Origin: Scenedesmus sp. ARA3
Lineage: Eukaryota; Chlorophyta; Chlorophyceae; Sphaeropleales; Scenedesmaceae
Reading direction: 5' to 3'
Assembly: GCA_004335835.1 (NCBI GenBank)
Contig: RWJK01001003.1
Coordinates: 4,355 to 46,258, forward strand
DNA: 41,904 bases
Positions 20,676-39,612 of the stretch are shown piece by piece. Made by a program: the position numbers and the translations under genes. Position 1 is the first letter of the stretch. Every line of letters begins with the position of its first letter. The notes below the pieces were generated by a model. That model was not told the DNA's origin, made no database searches, and saw only the letters and a list, made by a program, of their open reading frames with translations.

Positions 20676-23175
20676 CGGGTGGCGCAGCACCCTCACCCAC
20701 TGCTGCTTCCTGCATCAGCATCTGCTCCTGCTGCTGCTGCTGCTGCTGGGAAGCAGCAGCACCCTCATCATCTGCTGCTTTGTTATCCTTCAAAGCAGAC
20801 ACCACAGCAGTAAAGCCAACATTCAATGCATTGAGTGCGGAGTCTGACAGGTCGCCTCCCAGCGCCTGGACTTGGTTTAAGGCCGCAAGAAATGCAGCAG
20901 CAGCTGCTAACATAGCTTGAGCAGCAGCTTGTGAGTTGGCAGCAACCGCGTCGGCGTGTGCTGCAGCAGCAGCAACAGCAGCTGCAGCAGCAACTTCACG
21001 CCGACTGGACTGCAGTGCTGCTGCTTCTGCATGTGCTGCTTCCTGCATCAGCCTCTGCCCCTGCTGCTGCAGTTGCTGCTGCTGCTGCTGGGGTGGCGCA
21101 GCACCCTCATCCACTGCTGCTTCCTGCATCAGCCTCTGCCCCTGTTGCTGCTGGAAACGAGCAGCAGCATTGTCAAGTGCCGCTTCCTGCAACCGCCCTC
21201 GCTCATGCCCCTGCTGGTAAGCAGCACCCTCGTGCTCTACTGCTTCCTGCATCAGCAACTGCCACTGATCTTGATGCTGCTGCTGCTGCCGCTGCTGCTG
21301 TTGTTGGGAAGGAGCACCTGCACCCTCTGCTGCTTTCTGCATAAGCACCTGGTGCTGCTGCTGCTGCTGCTGCTGCTGCCGCTGCTGGAAAGGAGCAGCA
21401 CCTGCATCCGCTGCTGCTGCCTGCATCTGCACCTGGTGCTGCTGCTGCTGTTGCTGCTGCTGGTAAGCAGCGGCAGCCTCATTCACTGCCTGCACCAGCT
21501 CCTGCTCCCACTCCTGCTGGTAAGCAGCACCCTCAATCTCTACTGCTTCCCGCGTCAGCAAGTGCCACTGATCTTGCTGCTGCTGGAGAGCAGCCTCCTC
21601 ACCCGCTGCTGCCGCCGGCATCAGCACCTGCCCCTGCTGCTGCAGAGACACAGCAGCACCCTCATCCTCTGCTGCTGCCTGCATCAGCAACTGCCACTCA
21701 TATTCCTGCGGCTGCTGCTGCTGCTGCTGGAAAGGAGCAGCACCCTCGTCTGCTGCTGCTTCCTGCAACAGCAGGTGCCCCTGCTCCTGCTGCTGCTGGC
21801 AAGCCGCAGCACCGTCATCCTCTGCTGCCGCCGGCATCAGCACCCGCCCATGCTGCTGCTGCTGCTGGAAAGGAGCAGCCTCCTCACCCTGTGCTGCCGC
21901 CGGCATCAGCGCCTGCCCCTGTTGCTGCTGCTGCTGGAAAGGAGCAGCCTCCTCACCCTGTGCTGCCGCCGGCATCAGCGCCTGCCCCTGCTGCTGCTGC
22001 TGCTGGTAAGAAGCAGCAACCTCATTCACTGCTGCTCCCTGCACCAGCTTCTGCTGCAGAGAAGCAGCGGCACCCTCATCCTCTGCTGCTTCCTGCATCA
22101 GCAACTGCCACTGATCTTGTTGTTGCTCCTGCTGCTGCTGCTGCTGCTGCTGGAAAGGAGCACCTGCACCCTCATCTACTGCCGCTTGCTGCATCAGCAG
22201 GTGCCCCTGCTCTTTCTGTTGCTGGTAAGCCGCAGCACCCTCATCCTCTGCTGCCTCCTGCTTCAGAAGCTGCGACTGCTCTTTCTGCTCATGCTGTTGC
22301 AGCTGAGAAGCAGCAGCAACCGTATCCTGTGCTGCTTCCTGCATCAGCAACTGTTCATGCTCCTCATCTTGCTGCTGCTCCTGAGGAGTAGCAACACTTT
22401 CATCGTCTGATGCATCCTGCAGCTGCCACTGCTGGTGTTGCTGCTGCTGCTGCTGCTGATGGTAAGCAGCAGCACCCTCATCCTCTGCTGCGTCCCGCAT
22501 CAGCAACTGTTGCTGCTCCAGCTTCAGCTGCTGCTGCTGCTGGAAAGGAGCAGCACCCGCATTCAGTGCTGCTGCCTGCGCCAGCAGCTGCCACTGCTGC
22601 TGCTTCTGCTGCTGCTGCTGCTGCTGCAGTTTGGGAGGAGCAGCACCCCCGTCCTCTGCTGCTTCTTGCATAAGCAACTGCCACTGATCTTCATGCTGCT
22701 GCTGCTGCTGCTGGAAAGGAGCAGCACATTCATCATCTGCTGCTTCCTGCATCAACAGCTGCTCCTGCTCATGATGCTGCTGCTGCTGGGGAAGAGCAGC
22801 ACCCTCATCCTCTGCTGCTTCCTGCATCAGCAACTGCTGCTGCTCCTGCCGCTGATGAGAGTAAGCAGCACCCTCATTGTCTGCTGCTGCCTGCGTCAGC
22901 TGCTGCTGCTCCTGAGGTAGAGCAGCACCCTCATCCTGTGCTGCTGCCTGCTGCTGCTGCTGTTGAGTGGGAGCATCACCCTCATCCTCTGCTGCTTCCT
23001 GCGCCAGCAACTGCCCCTGCTCCAGCTGCTGCTGCATTTGGGGAGGAGCATCACCCTCATCCTCTGCTGCTACCTGGGTCAGCAAGTCCCTCTGATCCTG
23101 CTGCTGCTGCGTTTGGGGAGGAGCAGCTCCCTCATCATCTGCTGCTTCCTGCGTCAGCAGGTGCCTCTGCTGCCC

Positions 23176-23208
<33 letters not shown>

Positions 23209-23924
23209 TGTTTGAGGAGCTGCAGCGCCCGCAGTCTCTGCTGCTGCCTGCATCAGCAGATGCCGCTGATCCTGCGGCACTGCTGCCTCAGCTGCAGCAA
23301 GCGCATCTGAGCGGCTCATGCCTTGCCCCCAGCCGTTCACATACAGCCACAGGAAGCAGCAGCTGCTGCTGCTGCTGCTGCTGCCACCGCTGCTGCTGCC
23401 GCCGCCACCGCTGCTGCTGCTGCTGCTGATGTTGTTCAGTGGCAAGGTCTTGCAGCGCTGTACCGCATTGAAGCGGTTCTTGATGCAGTTGGCAGTGCGG
23501 CCAGGCATCTGGGCAGCCAGCACCGACCACCTGCACAGGTTGACAGACACAGCAGCAGCAGCAGCAGCAGGTGTGGGTGGCAGAGCAGTGATGTTGTGTG
23601 TGCCTGGTCAGTTGCTGCGGAGTGTTCGGAAGGAGCAACACCTTTTCCAGCCACCATCCGGAGAGTGAGCACCCAATGTGGCAAAGAGTGAGCACCGAAT
23701 GTGGCAACAAGAATGCTGTGCACATGGGAACAAGTGGCATGAAGTCCACACGGTTGCATGGATATCCAAACGGTTGCATGAAAGTCCACACGGTTGCATG
23801 AAAGTCCACACATGGCTGCTGAGTGAAGCAAAGATGGAAGGGACTTCTCACTTGTTGCCGGTTTTCTGTTGTGCATGCAGCCGTGCCAGGCGGTACTCCT
23901 CAGCCATGCTCCAGGTGCTCCCCT

Positions 23925-23964
<40 letters not shown>

Positions 23965-23993
23965 GCAGCAGCAGCAGCAGCAGCAGCAGCAGC

Positions 23994-24031
<38 letters not shown>

Positions 24032-25536
24032 CGGGAGCAGCAGCAGCAGCCAGCGTCAGTCAAGCCAGTTAAAAAGCAGAAAGACATGACCACTGCATAC
24101 ACAATGCAGCAACATTGACAACCGTTGGAGCGATCGTTGGGTGTGAAACCAAAGCAAGCGAACCGCTCAAGCCTGAACAGCAGCACGACATCGGCTCACT
24201 CGCTGCCCCTTGGCCCCATGTACCAAGCATCGCTGCCTGCACTGCATGCCACTCAAAGCCTGCCCAGCAGCACACCTCAAGCCTGCCCAGCAGCAAACTG
24301 ACGCCACTCACCAGCTGCTCCTTGGCGCCATGTTTCAAGTAGCGCTCCCTGCACTGCGGGCCGGTGCGCCCAGGCAGCTGCGCAGCCACAGCAGCCCAAA
24401 AGCAAGCAGACCTCAAGCCTGCCCAGCAGCAAACCGGCACCACTCACCCGCTGCTCCTTGGCGCCGTGTTTCAAGTATCGCTGCCTGTACTGCTTGCTAC
24501 TTGAAGCCTGCCCAGCAGCACACCTCTGCCCGGCAGCGAACTGGAACCACTCACCCGCTGCTCTTGGCCCCATGTTCCAAGTAGCGCCAGCACTCTGCTC
24601 ATGCCCACCCAGCAGCACACCAAGCAAGCACACCACTCAAGCCTGCCCAGCAGCACACTCACTCGCTGCTCCTTGGCCCCATGTTTCAACTACCGCTCCC
24701 TGCACTGCCTGCCACTCAAAGCCTGCCCAGCAGAACACTGACGCCACTCACCCGCTGCTCCTTGGCGCCATGTACCAAGTACCGCTCCCTGCACTGCTTA
24801 CCCTTGCAGCCTGCCCAGCAACACACCTCAAACCTGCCCAGCAGCACCCCAACGCCACTCACCCGCTGCTCCTTGGCGCCGTGTTTCAGGAAGCGCTCCC
24901 TGAACTGCGGCCCGGTGCGCCCAGGCAGCTGCGCAGCCACAGCAGCCCAAAAGCAAGCAGACCTCAAGCATTCCCGGCAGCAAACTGACGCCACTCACCC
25001 ACTGCTCCTTGACGCCATGTTTCAAGTAGCGCTCCCTGCACTGCTTACCCTCGCAGCCTGCCCAGCAGCACACCACAAACCTGCCCAGCAGCAAACCGGC
25101 ACCACTCACCCGCTGCTCCTTGGCGCCATGTTTCAAGTAACGCTCCCTGCACTGCGGGCCAGTGCGCCCAGGCAGCTGCGCCGCCACAGCAGCCCAGTGC
25201 CGCAGCCCATGCTTCGCCACCAGCGCCAGCAGCCAAGCATGCTCCGCCTCACTCCAATCATCATCAGCAGCCTTGTCAGCTGCGTTGGCGGCTGACTTGG
25301 CACGCTTGTCAGGCTTGTTGAGCTGCCCAGCAGAGCCGCCACTGCTGCTGCTGCTGCTGCCAGCTGCTGGTGTTTCTGCTACTGCTACTGCAGGTGGTGT
25401 GGGCGCCTGACAGTGCTGCTTGGTGTCGCAGCCGTTGTTGTTGGCGTCGTCTGTGTCAGCGGCATCTGGCTCACTGCTGATGGCACGGCCAACGCTGCAG
25501 TCCTGATCCACAGCTGCAGAGTCGTCTGCAGCATCG

Positions 25537-25569
<33 letters not shown>

Positions 25570-25788
25570 GAGGTGCGGCGTTGCTGCGGCAACCGCTGCT
25601 TCTGCTTCTGCTGCGGGTGCTGTTCAACAGGAGCGAAACCAGGATGATAGCCCTGCTGGTGCTGCTGGGGAGAGCCAGCATTGGGCAGTGCTGGGGCGTC
25701 GTGAGAGAAGCCGGGTAGGTACTGCTGCAGGTGCTCTGGCTGCTGCAGGTGCTCTGGCTGCTGCAGGTGCTCTGGCTGCTGCTGCAGG

Positions 25789-25821
<33 letters not shown>

Positions 25822-26195
25822 AGGTGCTGCTGCTGCTGCTGCAGGTGCTCTGGCGGCGCCTGAGCCTGTACAGGGCTGCGCAGCGGCAGAGGCGCTTCTG
25901 GTGCAGCATGTGGCTCAGTGTACTGTTCTGCTGCCGCTGCTGCCGCTGCTGGTGCTGGTGCTGCTGCCGCTGCTGGCGCTGCTGCTGCTGCTGCTGGAGG
26001 GTCTGTGCGCATGGCAGCACCTTGTGTGTCTGCCGCTGCTGCCCGTGAGGCCTCAATCGCCACCAGCAGCTGCTGCAGCTGTAGCTGCTGCTGCTGCAGG
26101 TGTTGTTCATAGTAACCTGCAGCAGGCTCACCCCAGTCAATTCTGCTGCTGAGGCCAGTGCCAGCTAGCGCAGGCAACTCGAGGCCTCCAGCAGC

Positions 26196-26229
<34 letters not shown>

Positions 26230-26331
26230 CTGCAGCTGCTCAGCTGGCATGCTGAGGACATGGGCATGAAGTCCTCCAGCCTATAGCCACACTCTGCTGC
26301 TGCTGCTGCTGCATCAGCAGTGTCAACATCA

Positions 26332-26365
<34 letters not shown>

Positions 26366-26538
26366 AGTGCCAGTGACCATGGGGCTGCTGCGGAGTGCCA
26401 GCAATCGGCAGCGGGCACTCATGAGCGAACTCGAGTTGGGGTGGCGCGAGCCGCAGGTGTGCTGGCTGCGCCTGCACCTGCGCTTGGCTGTGCTGCAGCA
26501 AAAGCGCCTCAGGGGCGACGTGTGGCCGGCTTTCATGG

Positions 26539-26577
<39 letters not shown>

Positions 26578-26674
26578 GGGTTTGTGTGCATGGCAGCATC
26601 GTGTGTGCTTGCTGCTGCTGCCCGGGGTGCTGCAGCCATGCTGCTGCCTGCAGCTGGGCCCTCAACCGCCACCA

Positions 26675-26711
<37 letters not shown>

Positions 26712-27062
26712 ATCATGCACTGCTGGTGCTGTTTGATGCTTCATCTCCTGCAGGCGCCTGAGCAGGGATGCCGCAGCCACAGCAGAGCGTGGCATATGCG
26801 TATGTCGCTGTGCTGCTGGGGGCGCTGCTATGGCTGCTTGCAGCTGCTGCAGCTGCTCGATAGCTCCTGCAATGTAATTTACACGCGGTGGCGCTGTTTC
26901 TGTAGCCACAGCAGGGCCATCAAGACCCTGCTGCTGCTGCTGCTGCTGCTGCTGCAGCAGCAGAAAGGCTTGTGCCGCATGCTGCTGTGCTGGTTCCTCT
27001 TCCAGGTCGGTGCCAGCTGGCAGGGCAGCTGAAAAGCGCGCCAATTTCTGCAGATATCCCAT
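19942..27062 (-). CDS. Giant two-repeat MYB (SANT) protein, Gln/Ala-rich
   Basis: Three exons: 27062-25110, 23922-23852, 23530-19942; 5,613 nt give 1,870 residues with phases matching exactly. Exon 1 is Gln/Ala-rich with acidic patches and ends in the first MYB repeat, about residues 603-650 (W603, HWAAVAAQLPGRTGPQCRERY). Exons 2-3 complete the second, about 655-702 (TWSMAEEYRLARL, NKWSVLAAQMPGRTANCIKN). The order matches R2R3-type MYB DNA-binding domains, so a nuclear transcription factor or a MYB-domain RNA-processing or snRNA-gene factor is likely. The rest is a tandem array of roughly 24-residue units, QLLMQEAAEDEGAA plus poly-Gln, then poly-Ala segments punctuated by three GPRxFxLL-Q-PELKRR motifs. 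The ATG at 27062 opens the frame. Intron 1 carries eight echoes of the exon 1 end. Small introns inside the low-complexity arms cannot be excluded. Confidence 0.82.
19950..20560 (-). repeat. Three coding GPRxFxLL...ELKRR repeats (MYB C-terminus)
   Basis: Within the last 200 codons the motif RAGPRQFKLLQGQ, then VPRQFGLLQAQPELKRR, then GPRPIDLLLGQPELKRRR recurs about every 250 bases, separated by poly-Ala spacers. The conserved non-repeat residues argue for selection on the protein. Confidence 0.75.
20640..23290 (-). repeat. Coding 65-75 bp minisatellite in MYB gene
   Basis: Roughly 35 imperfect units, each encoding a poly-Gln stretch, QLLMQEAA, an acidic DEGAA and a short hydrophobic/Pro link. 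Unit length varies through CAG slippage, but the frame stays open for about 900 codons and the EDEGAA codons are conserved. This indicates translation rather than neutral repeat. Confidence 0.9.
23661..23815. repeat. Two short tandem repeats in MYB intron 2
   Basis: A 22-base unit with AGTGAGCACC-AATGTGGCAA occurs twice (about 23662-23706). A 20-base unit containing GTCCACACGGTTGCATGAAA occurs about four times (about 23738-23812). Both lie between MYB exons 2 and 3 and have no coding role. Confidence 0.85.
23926..24050 (-). repeat. CTG run abutting acceptor of MYB exon 2
   Basis: On the sense strand about 38 CTG/CCG triplets run up to CTAG at the exon 2 boundary (5' end 23922), replacing the polypyrimidine tract. 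Confidence 0.92.
24197..25109 (-). repeat. Eight echoes of MYB exon 1 3' end
   Basis: Copies start at about 24197, 24305, 24443, 24549, 24660, 24743, 24855 and 24993, beside the true junction at 25110. Each keeps variants of QCRERYLKHGAKEQR followed by a GTGAGT-like donor. Two (near 24305-24395 and 24855-24945) extend back through AAVAAQLPGRTGPQ. Periods are about 85-140 bases. The array is nine alternative donors in near-identical context. Confidence 0.92.
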
Positions 27063-29025
27063 TGTGGTTGGATGGCTCAGCTAGTTGTACCGTCAGGTGA
27101 CGGTGGTTATCCTGTTGCTGCTGGCAGTGCTATTGTACTGCTGCTGCAGCTTTTGCTGCTCCTGCTGCGTCTGCTTCAAGTCAGGCTGTGAGCCATACAG
27201 ATTACATATTCTAGTATATTCTTTGTTGATTGCGATAGTAGGAAGGTGCGCACTGCAGCTTGAGCTGCTGCACCAGGTGGCCACACACCAGCACAGCTCA
27301 ACAGTGCACCTGGGGACATATGTCCTCGATCTGGCTCGAGCTGCCGACCATGACGATTCTTCTGTCACTTGACAACGATTGACGCACTAGCTGAAAGCGC
27401 ATTCGCAGAAGGCCACAAAGGTTGTTGCAGGCCCCCGCTGCAATTTGAAATGTGTGTATGCCTGCGAAGCGAGAAATACGGACAAACGATCGCGGTTTGA
27501 CTACAGCATCTTAAACGAGTAAACCAGCATGAATTGAGCACATGTCGCCGCACCACGCCCTCAACCACCATTGGTGGGGTTGAACCCCACGGTGCCGGTG
27601 CTTTTCATCTTCCGCCCTTTAGCTGACACTGACAGCAGCAGCTGCCAAATTTGGTGCAAACGCGCATGATCTGCACCTGCTTGTGCTTGCCCGTGATTTG
27701 CTCAAAAGGATGCTGACCTGTTGACAGCTGACAGTTCAACTGAGTGCAGTTGTTGACCAGTTGACCAGCTGACTAGACCCTGACCTCATCAGGGCACGTG
27801 CTCGTGGCCATACCATGGCCAGGCCATGAGTGGTTTGAAAAGGTTGCCGCTGCTGAAAAGGTGGTCTGCTCATGGCGCTGGGCAGCACAAGCAACTGCTG
27901 GTTGCTGGACGGCTTTCCAATACCAATACCAATACCAAAGTATGGGACTGAACCCACCTCAGGCACAAGCCCAGCGAGCCGATCTACCGCTCATGAGGGT
28001 TTCAGCACTGCCAGTGTGCGGCACAGCACTGCTGACCTGAGGTCGTCGAAGTCCAATCTGTCTGGGCCATACGTGGATTCAACTATACTGCTCTGCAGTC
28101 CAGTTGCAAATGCATTTGCTTCACATACCGTACAACAGCAGGCCTGCTAAGCAGCATGCTGCCCACCTGCTGTTTTTGTCCCAACTCAGCGACCATCTGA
28201 TCAGCTGACATAACACGTGTTACGTACGCCTCAGGTCCACACCCATTGTGCCGGCCTGTTGCTCAGCTTATCCAAGCGGTATGGGGATGTGCCACATCAT
28301 GCCGCATGATGCTGCACATGATGCAGCATGCTGCAGCATGCCAGCTGGCTCTAGCTCTCAACATAACTCTACAGTGTAACAAGCTGGACATTGGCTGCAG
28401 CTTGCACAGCTGGGCTGTTGGAGCTTCATCAGGCCAGACGGAGCAGCGGGGGTGGCATGATGGTAATGACCCGCGCCACGCCAAGTTGGCGTCACGCAGA
28501 TGATAGTAAAAGCTTGCATTGGCATGTAAACATGATCTATGGCAGCTCACCAAGACCAGGCTGAAACTGACTCATTTAATGCTTAAAGTGTGTAGCGTTC
28601 GTGAGGAAAACCGGTTAGATGATATCGACAGGGGCTGGCTGCTGCAAGTCTGGTGGGCACTGGAGATCAGCAGCACAGTCTGGGCCCCAGTTGGCATGAC
28701 CATGTCCAATGCTGTTCGACTTTGGCCAGCAGAGAGGCTCTCAGTCGCCTGCAAGCCACAAACAATTGTTAATAGGCGAATATTGTTTGCCTCCAGCTCA
28801 GTAGCAGGCTAGCAGAGCAGCACGCACTGTGTGGTAGTGCCAAGTAACAGGCCCGTGCATGGGAACGGGTGTCATCACTGAGACTCGTCGACGATCGTTG
28901 TTGAGCGGAGGTTTGCGAAGATTTAGTGGCCGCAGTGCTGCTTGTGCACTCTGATGCTCTAGCGTTTGCCCGTGCCAGCAGCACACAAGCCATTGGCTCA
29001 GGAAAACTACTAGAAGCTAGTGATC
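27063..29025. promoter_or_regulatory. Divergent intergenic region MYB / NDUFV1
   Basis: The MYB gene runs left from 27062 and NDUFV1 right from 29026, so both 5' flanks share this 2-kb stretch. No exon or RNA gene is supported. Visible structures are a 6-bp-stem hairpin (GTGGGG, loop TTGAA, CCCCAC) at 27574-27590, a triple ATACCA tract near 27920-27938 and the perfect 16-base palindrome GCATGCTGCAGCATGC at 28326-28341. Whether any is regulatory is unknown. Confidence 0.5.
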
Positions 29026-37103
<8,078 letters not shown>

Positions 37104-37554
37104 GCAGCAGCAGCGCGTGAGCAACTGGAGCGTGTTGCTGCAGCGGAGGCAGCAGGGGCGGGAGCAACCACTGCGCATCGCTGCAGTGTCATGCTGATCA
37201 GCAGCAGCAGCAGCAGCAGCGGTGTTGCATGGGCAGAGCTGGGCGGCGGCGGCAGCAGCATGTGGCGCCCGCATGTGAATGCTCAGCAACAGCAGCACAA
37301 GCAGGGGACAATCTGTGCTCGTGTTTGATGTGTGCTAGCGCGGGGCGCATTTGCGTTGCGCTGGTTGAAGTTGGGACATGCAGCTACACATCTCTGGTGT
37401 GGCAGCAGCAGCATTGCTGCTCTAGCCCTGATGGTGCCAGCGCAATCGCTGTGTGTCTGCTGTACCTTCAGTGTGCAGCACGGCGCCAGCCATGGCTTGA
37501 CTCTTACTAGGACACGTACTATAGCAGTAGTATTAGGCATTTACGCTGTGTGTA

Positions 37555-37559
37555 TGTAA
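37555..37559 (+). terminator. Candidate poly(A) signal TGTAA of NDUFV1
   Basis: TGTAA lies about 450 bases downstream of the NDUFV1 stop codon. UGUAA is the established poly(A) signal of chlorophyte algae; the position is plausible for a 3' UTR, but no cleavage site can be verified. Confidence 0.55.
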
Positions 37560-39612
37560 CACTAGACAGCCGGCACTGTCAGGCTCTGTGTCGGAAGGTT
37601 TGCGGATGAGGATGCGACTCGCAACTTGCGAGCAGCAGCAGCAGCAGCAGCAGCAGCACTCATATCACGCATGCGTGAGGCCACGCAGGCTGCTGTATCC
37701 AGTTTGGCTGCAGGCAGTGCATACGGCGCAAGTGTGCGATGGCTATTCCTTTTGTTGGGAAATGCTGGGGCATTCTGGCGTACAAAAGGTACTGCCTCAG
37801 GCACCAGTGCTGGTACGAGCAGTGCTGCTGATGCTGCGGGTGGGTGCAGCCGTTGTTGTGGTCATGGTAGCTTGGGACGGAGTCTGACGCAGCTTGTAAC
37901 AGATCATGTTTTAAAAGAATGGGATGGGTTGTTGCGCTGCGCAACCACTTTTTTTTTGATACCAGGGGGGGCGGAATCCTACTGGCTCGCCACACACAGC
38001 ACCATTGAGCGAAGCCACACTTAACGTTATGTCTACATCCTGCCGGCTGCGTGCTGCGCGACATGTACAATAGCGCCAACCTGCCGACGGCCAGTAATTA
38101 ATGTTTGAACAGCTATCAGTACTGATAGCACTAGTGCTGCACCACTAGCAGCTGAGCAAAAAAAGGCAATGCATAAACAACGGGTGTCTTAATCTGCTGC
38201 GGTCATCTTAAGCATGGCATTTAAATGCATGTGCACATGTCCTGCCAGTGTGGCAGCTCACATGTCCCCAGGACACTTAGCGTGTCCTGCAAGCAGGAGC
38301 CGCGGGGTGCTGAGCACACCAGGATATCTGCAGTTGAAGCAGCCATGGTGGCGGGGGCCTTCTAGCGATGTGAATCAACGGTATGCTGCGTTCAGCGCTT
38401 GCAAAATATGCCTTTCCTGCAACTATGTGCACTGCAAGCAGGGGGCTGTCCTGAGGGCAGCTTGTCCCCGAGACCGATAGCTGAGCTAGAATTGGCGTGT
38501 TCATACCAGCAGCAAAGATACCAAATGCATGTTAAAACGTTAAAGAACGTCAACGAGTTTTGGTGAGAATGGATCGTGCGGTGTGTCAGACCTACAATCA
38601 AATGACCTGCTGCGTGAAGTCCTGCGAAACTCGCAGTCCATGCACAACCTAATACCAGTACACGGTGGTTCGCGGATTCGTTTGAAATTAAAGTTACGTC
38701 TACGCTTGTTACGTATCGGGGACAAGCGTTGTCCCTGAGCGAAGCCCACCAACGTTTAAAGAGATCTGCTACTCATCATGGGTCGAAAAAGACCTACAAC
38801 TAATTCCAAAAATTGATTCCAAGGAACCGCTGGTACCAGGGGCCAGCTTTCTCATCGCAGCATCTGCCAGGTCTCGGCTGCGCGCAGGTGCGTTTTCGGA
38901 AGGATGCGGCCGGAAGATACACAATTAATATTTAGTAAAAGTCAACATACATGTTGACCGACACCGTGTGCACAGCTTCTCACCTGCACCAGCACAGCAA
39001 CCACACTGTGACAGCCATCAGCAACTTGCAAGCACTTCCAACAAAGCACTTGATCACAGCAGTACCACAGCAACGATCAAGTTCAAACTTTATGATGCAG
39101 GATGGGCCTGAGCATCCAACACTCTGACTGCAAACAAACAAATGTTGTGTGTATTTGCCGCAGCACACCTGGCCAGGTGCACACCATGGTGTGCCTGTGA
39201 CAGGCAGGCGCATCAACCTGCATCCATGCATCGATTTGCAACTCAGTTGTCCAGATCTATAGTGTCACTTTGTACTGTGGGTGCTGCTTAGATGTAGCAG
39301 GCAGCAGCAGCAATGCTTGAGCAGTCTGTGCCCAAGAGCGCAGTAAGTCACCACAAGTTACACCGGTGTAACTAGTTACGCCAGCCAGTGTCACCAGCAC
39401 TCGGTGCTGGCATTGGCACTGCCGTTGCGCCTCAAATGCACGCGTACAGCAGTCGAACTGACTGTGTATCACCCTGCTACTCTGCTGTATCCTTGGTGTA
39501 CATGCTGCTGCCACCGCTGCTGCTGCTACAGCAGCAGGGTGAGCAGCTCCCAGCACAGCAGCAGATTCTCAGCACTTCCAGACCTTCACCTGGCAGCTGC
39601 AACACAGCCAGC
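37560..39612. other. Intergenic stretch before last gene
   Basis: No supported exon. An open frame near 37626-38024 is driven by a GCA run and shows no conserved motif. A 7-bp-stem hairpin (GGGACAA, GCG, TTGTCCC) lies at 38719-38735, and a near-perfect 18-base palindrome (GTCAACATAC then ATGTTGAC) at 38941-38958. The 38500-39000 part is more AT-rich than the genes and may include promoter sequence for the gene at 39613. Confidence 0.5.

Noticed and set aside
20603..23310. Plus-strand Leu/Cys-rich open frames opposite the MYB last exon
   Set aside because: Antisense shadows of CAG repeats; the minus frame has conserved acidic units and the MYB repeat continuing from exon 2.
27560..27610. Possible tRNA T-arm (GTGGGG TTGAA CCCCAC)
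   Set aside because: The loop has five bases instead of seven and lacks the TTC core, and no acceptor, D or anticodon stems can be drawn around it.
37626..38024. Ala-rich open frame downstream of NDUFV1
   Set aside because: Opened by a GCA run; the remainder shows no domain, splice consistency or conserved motif.
38719..38735. GGGACAA/TTGTCCC hairpin as a bacterial-type terminator
   Set aside because: The context is eukaryotic, no T-tract follows, and no gene ends nearby.
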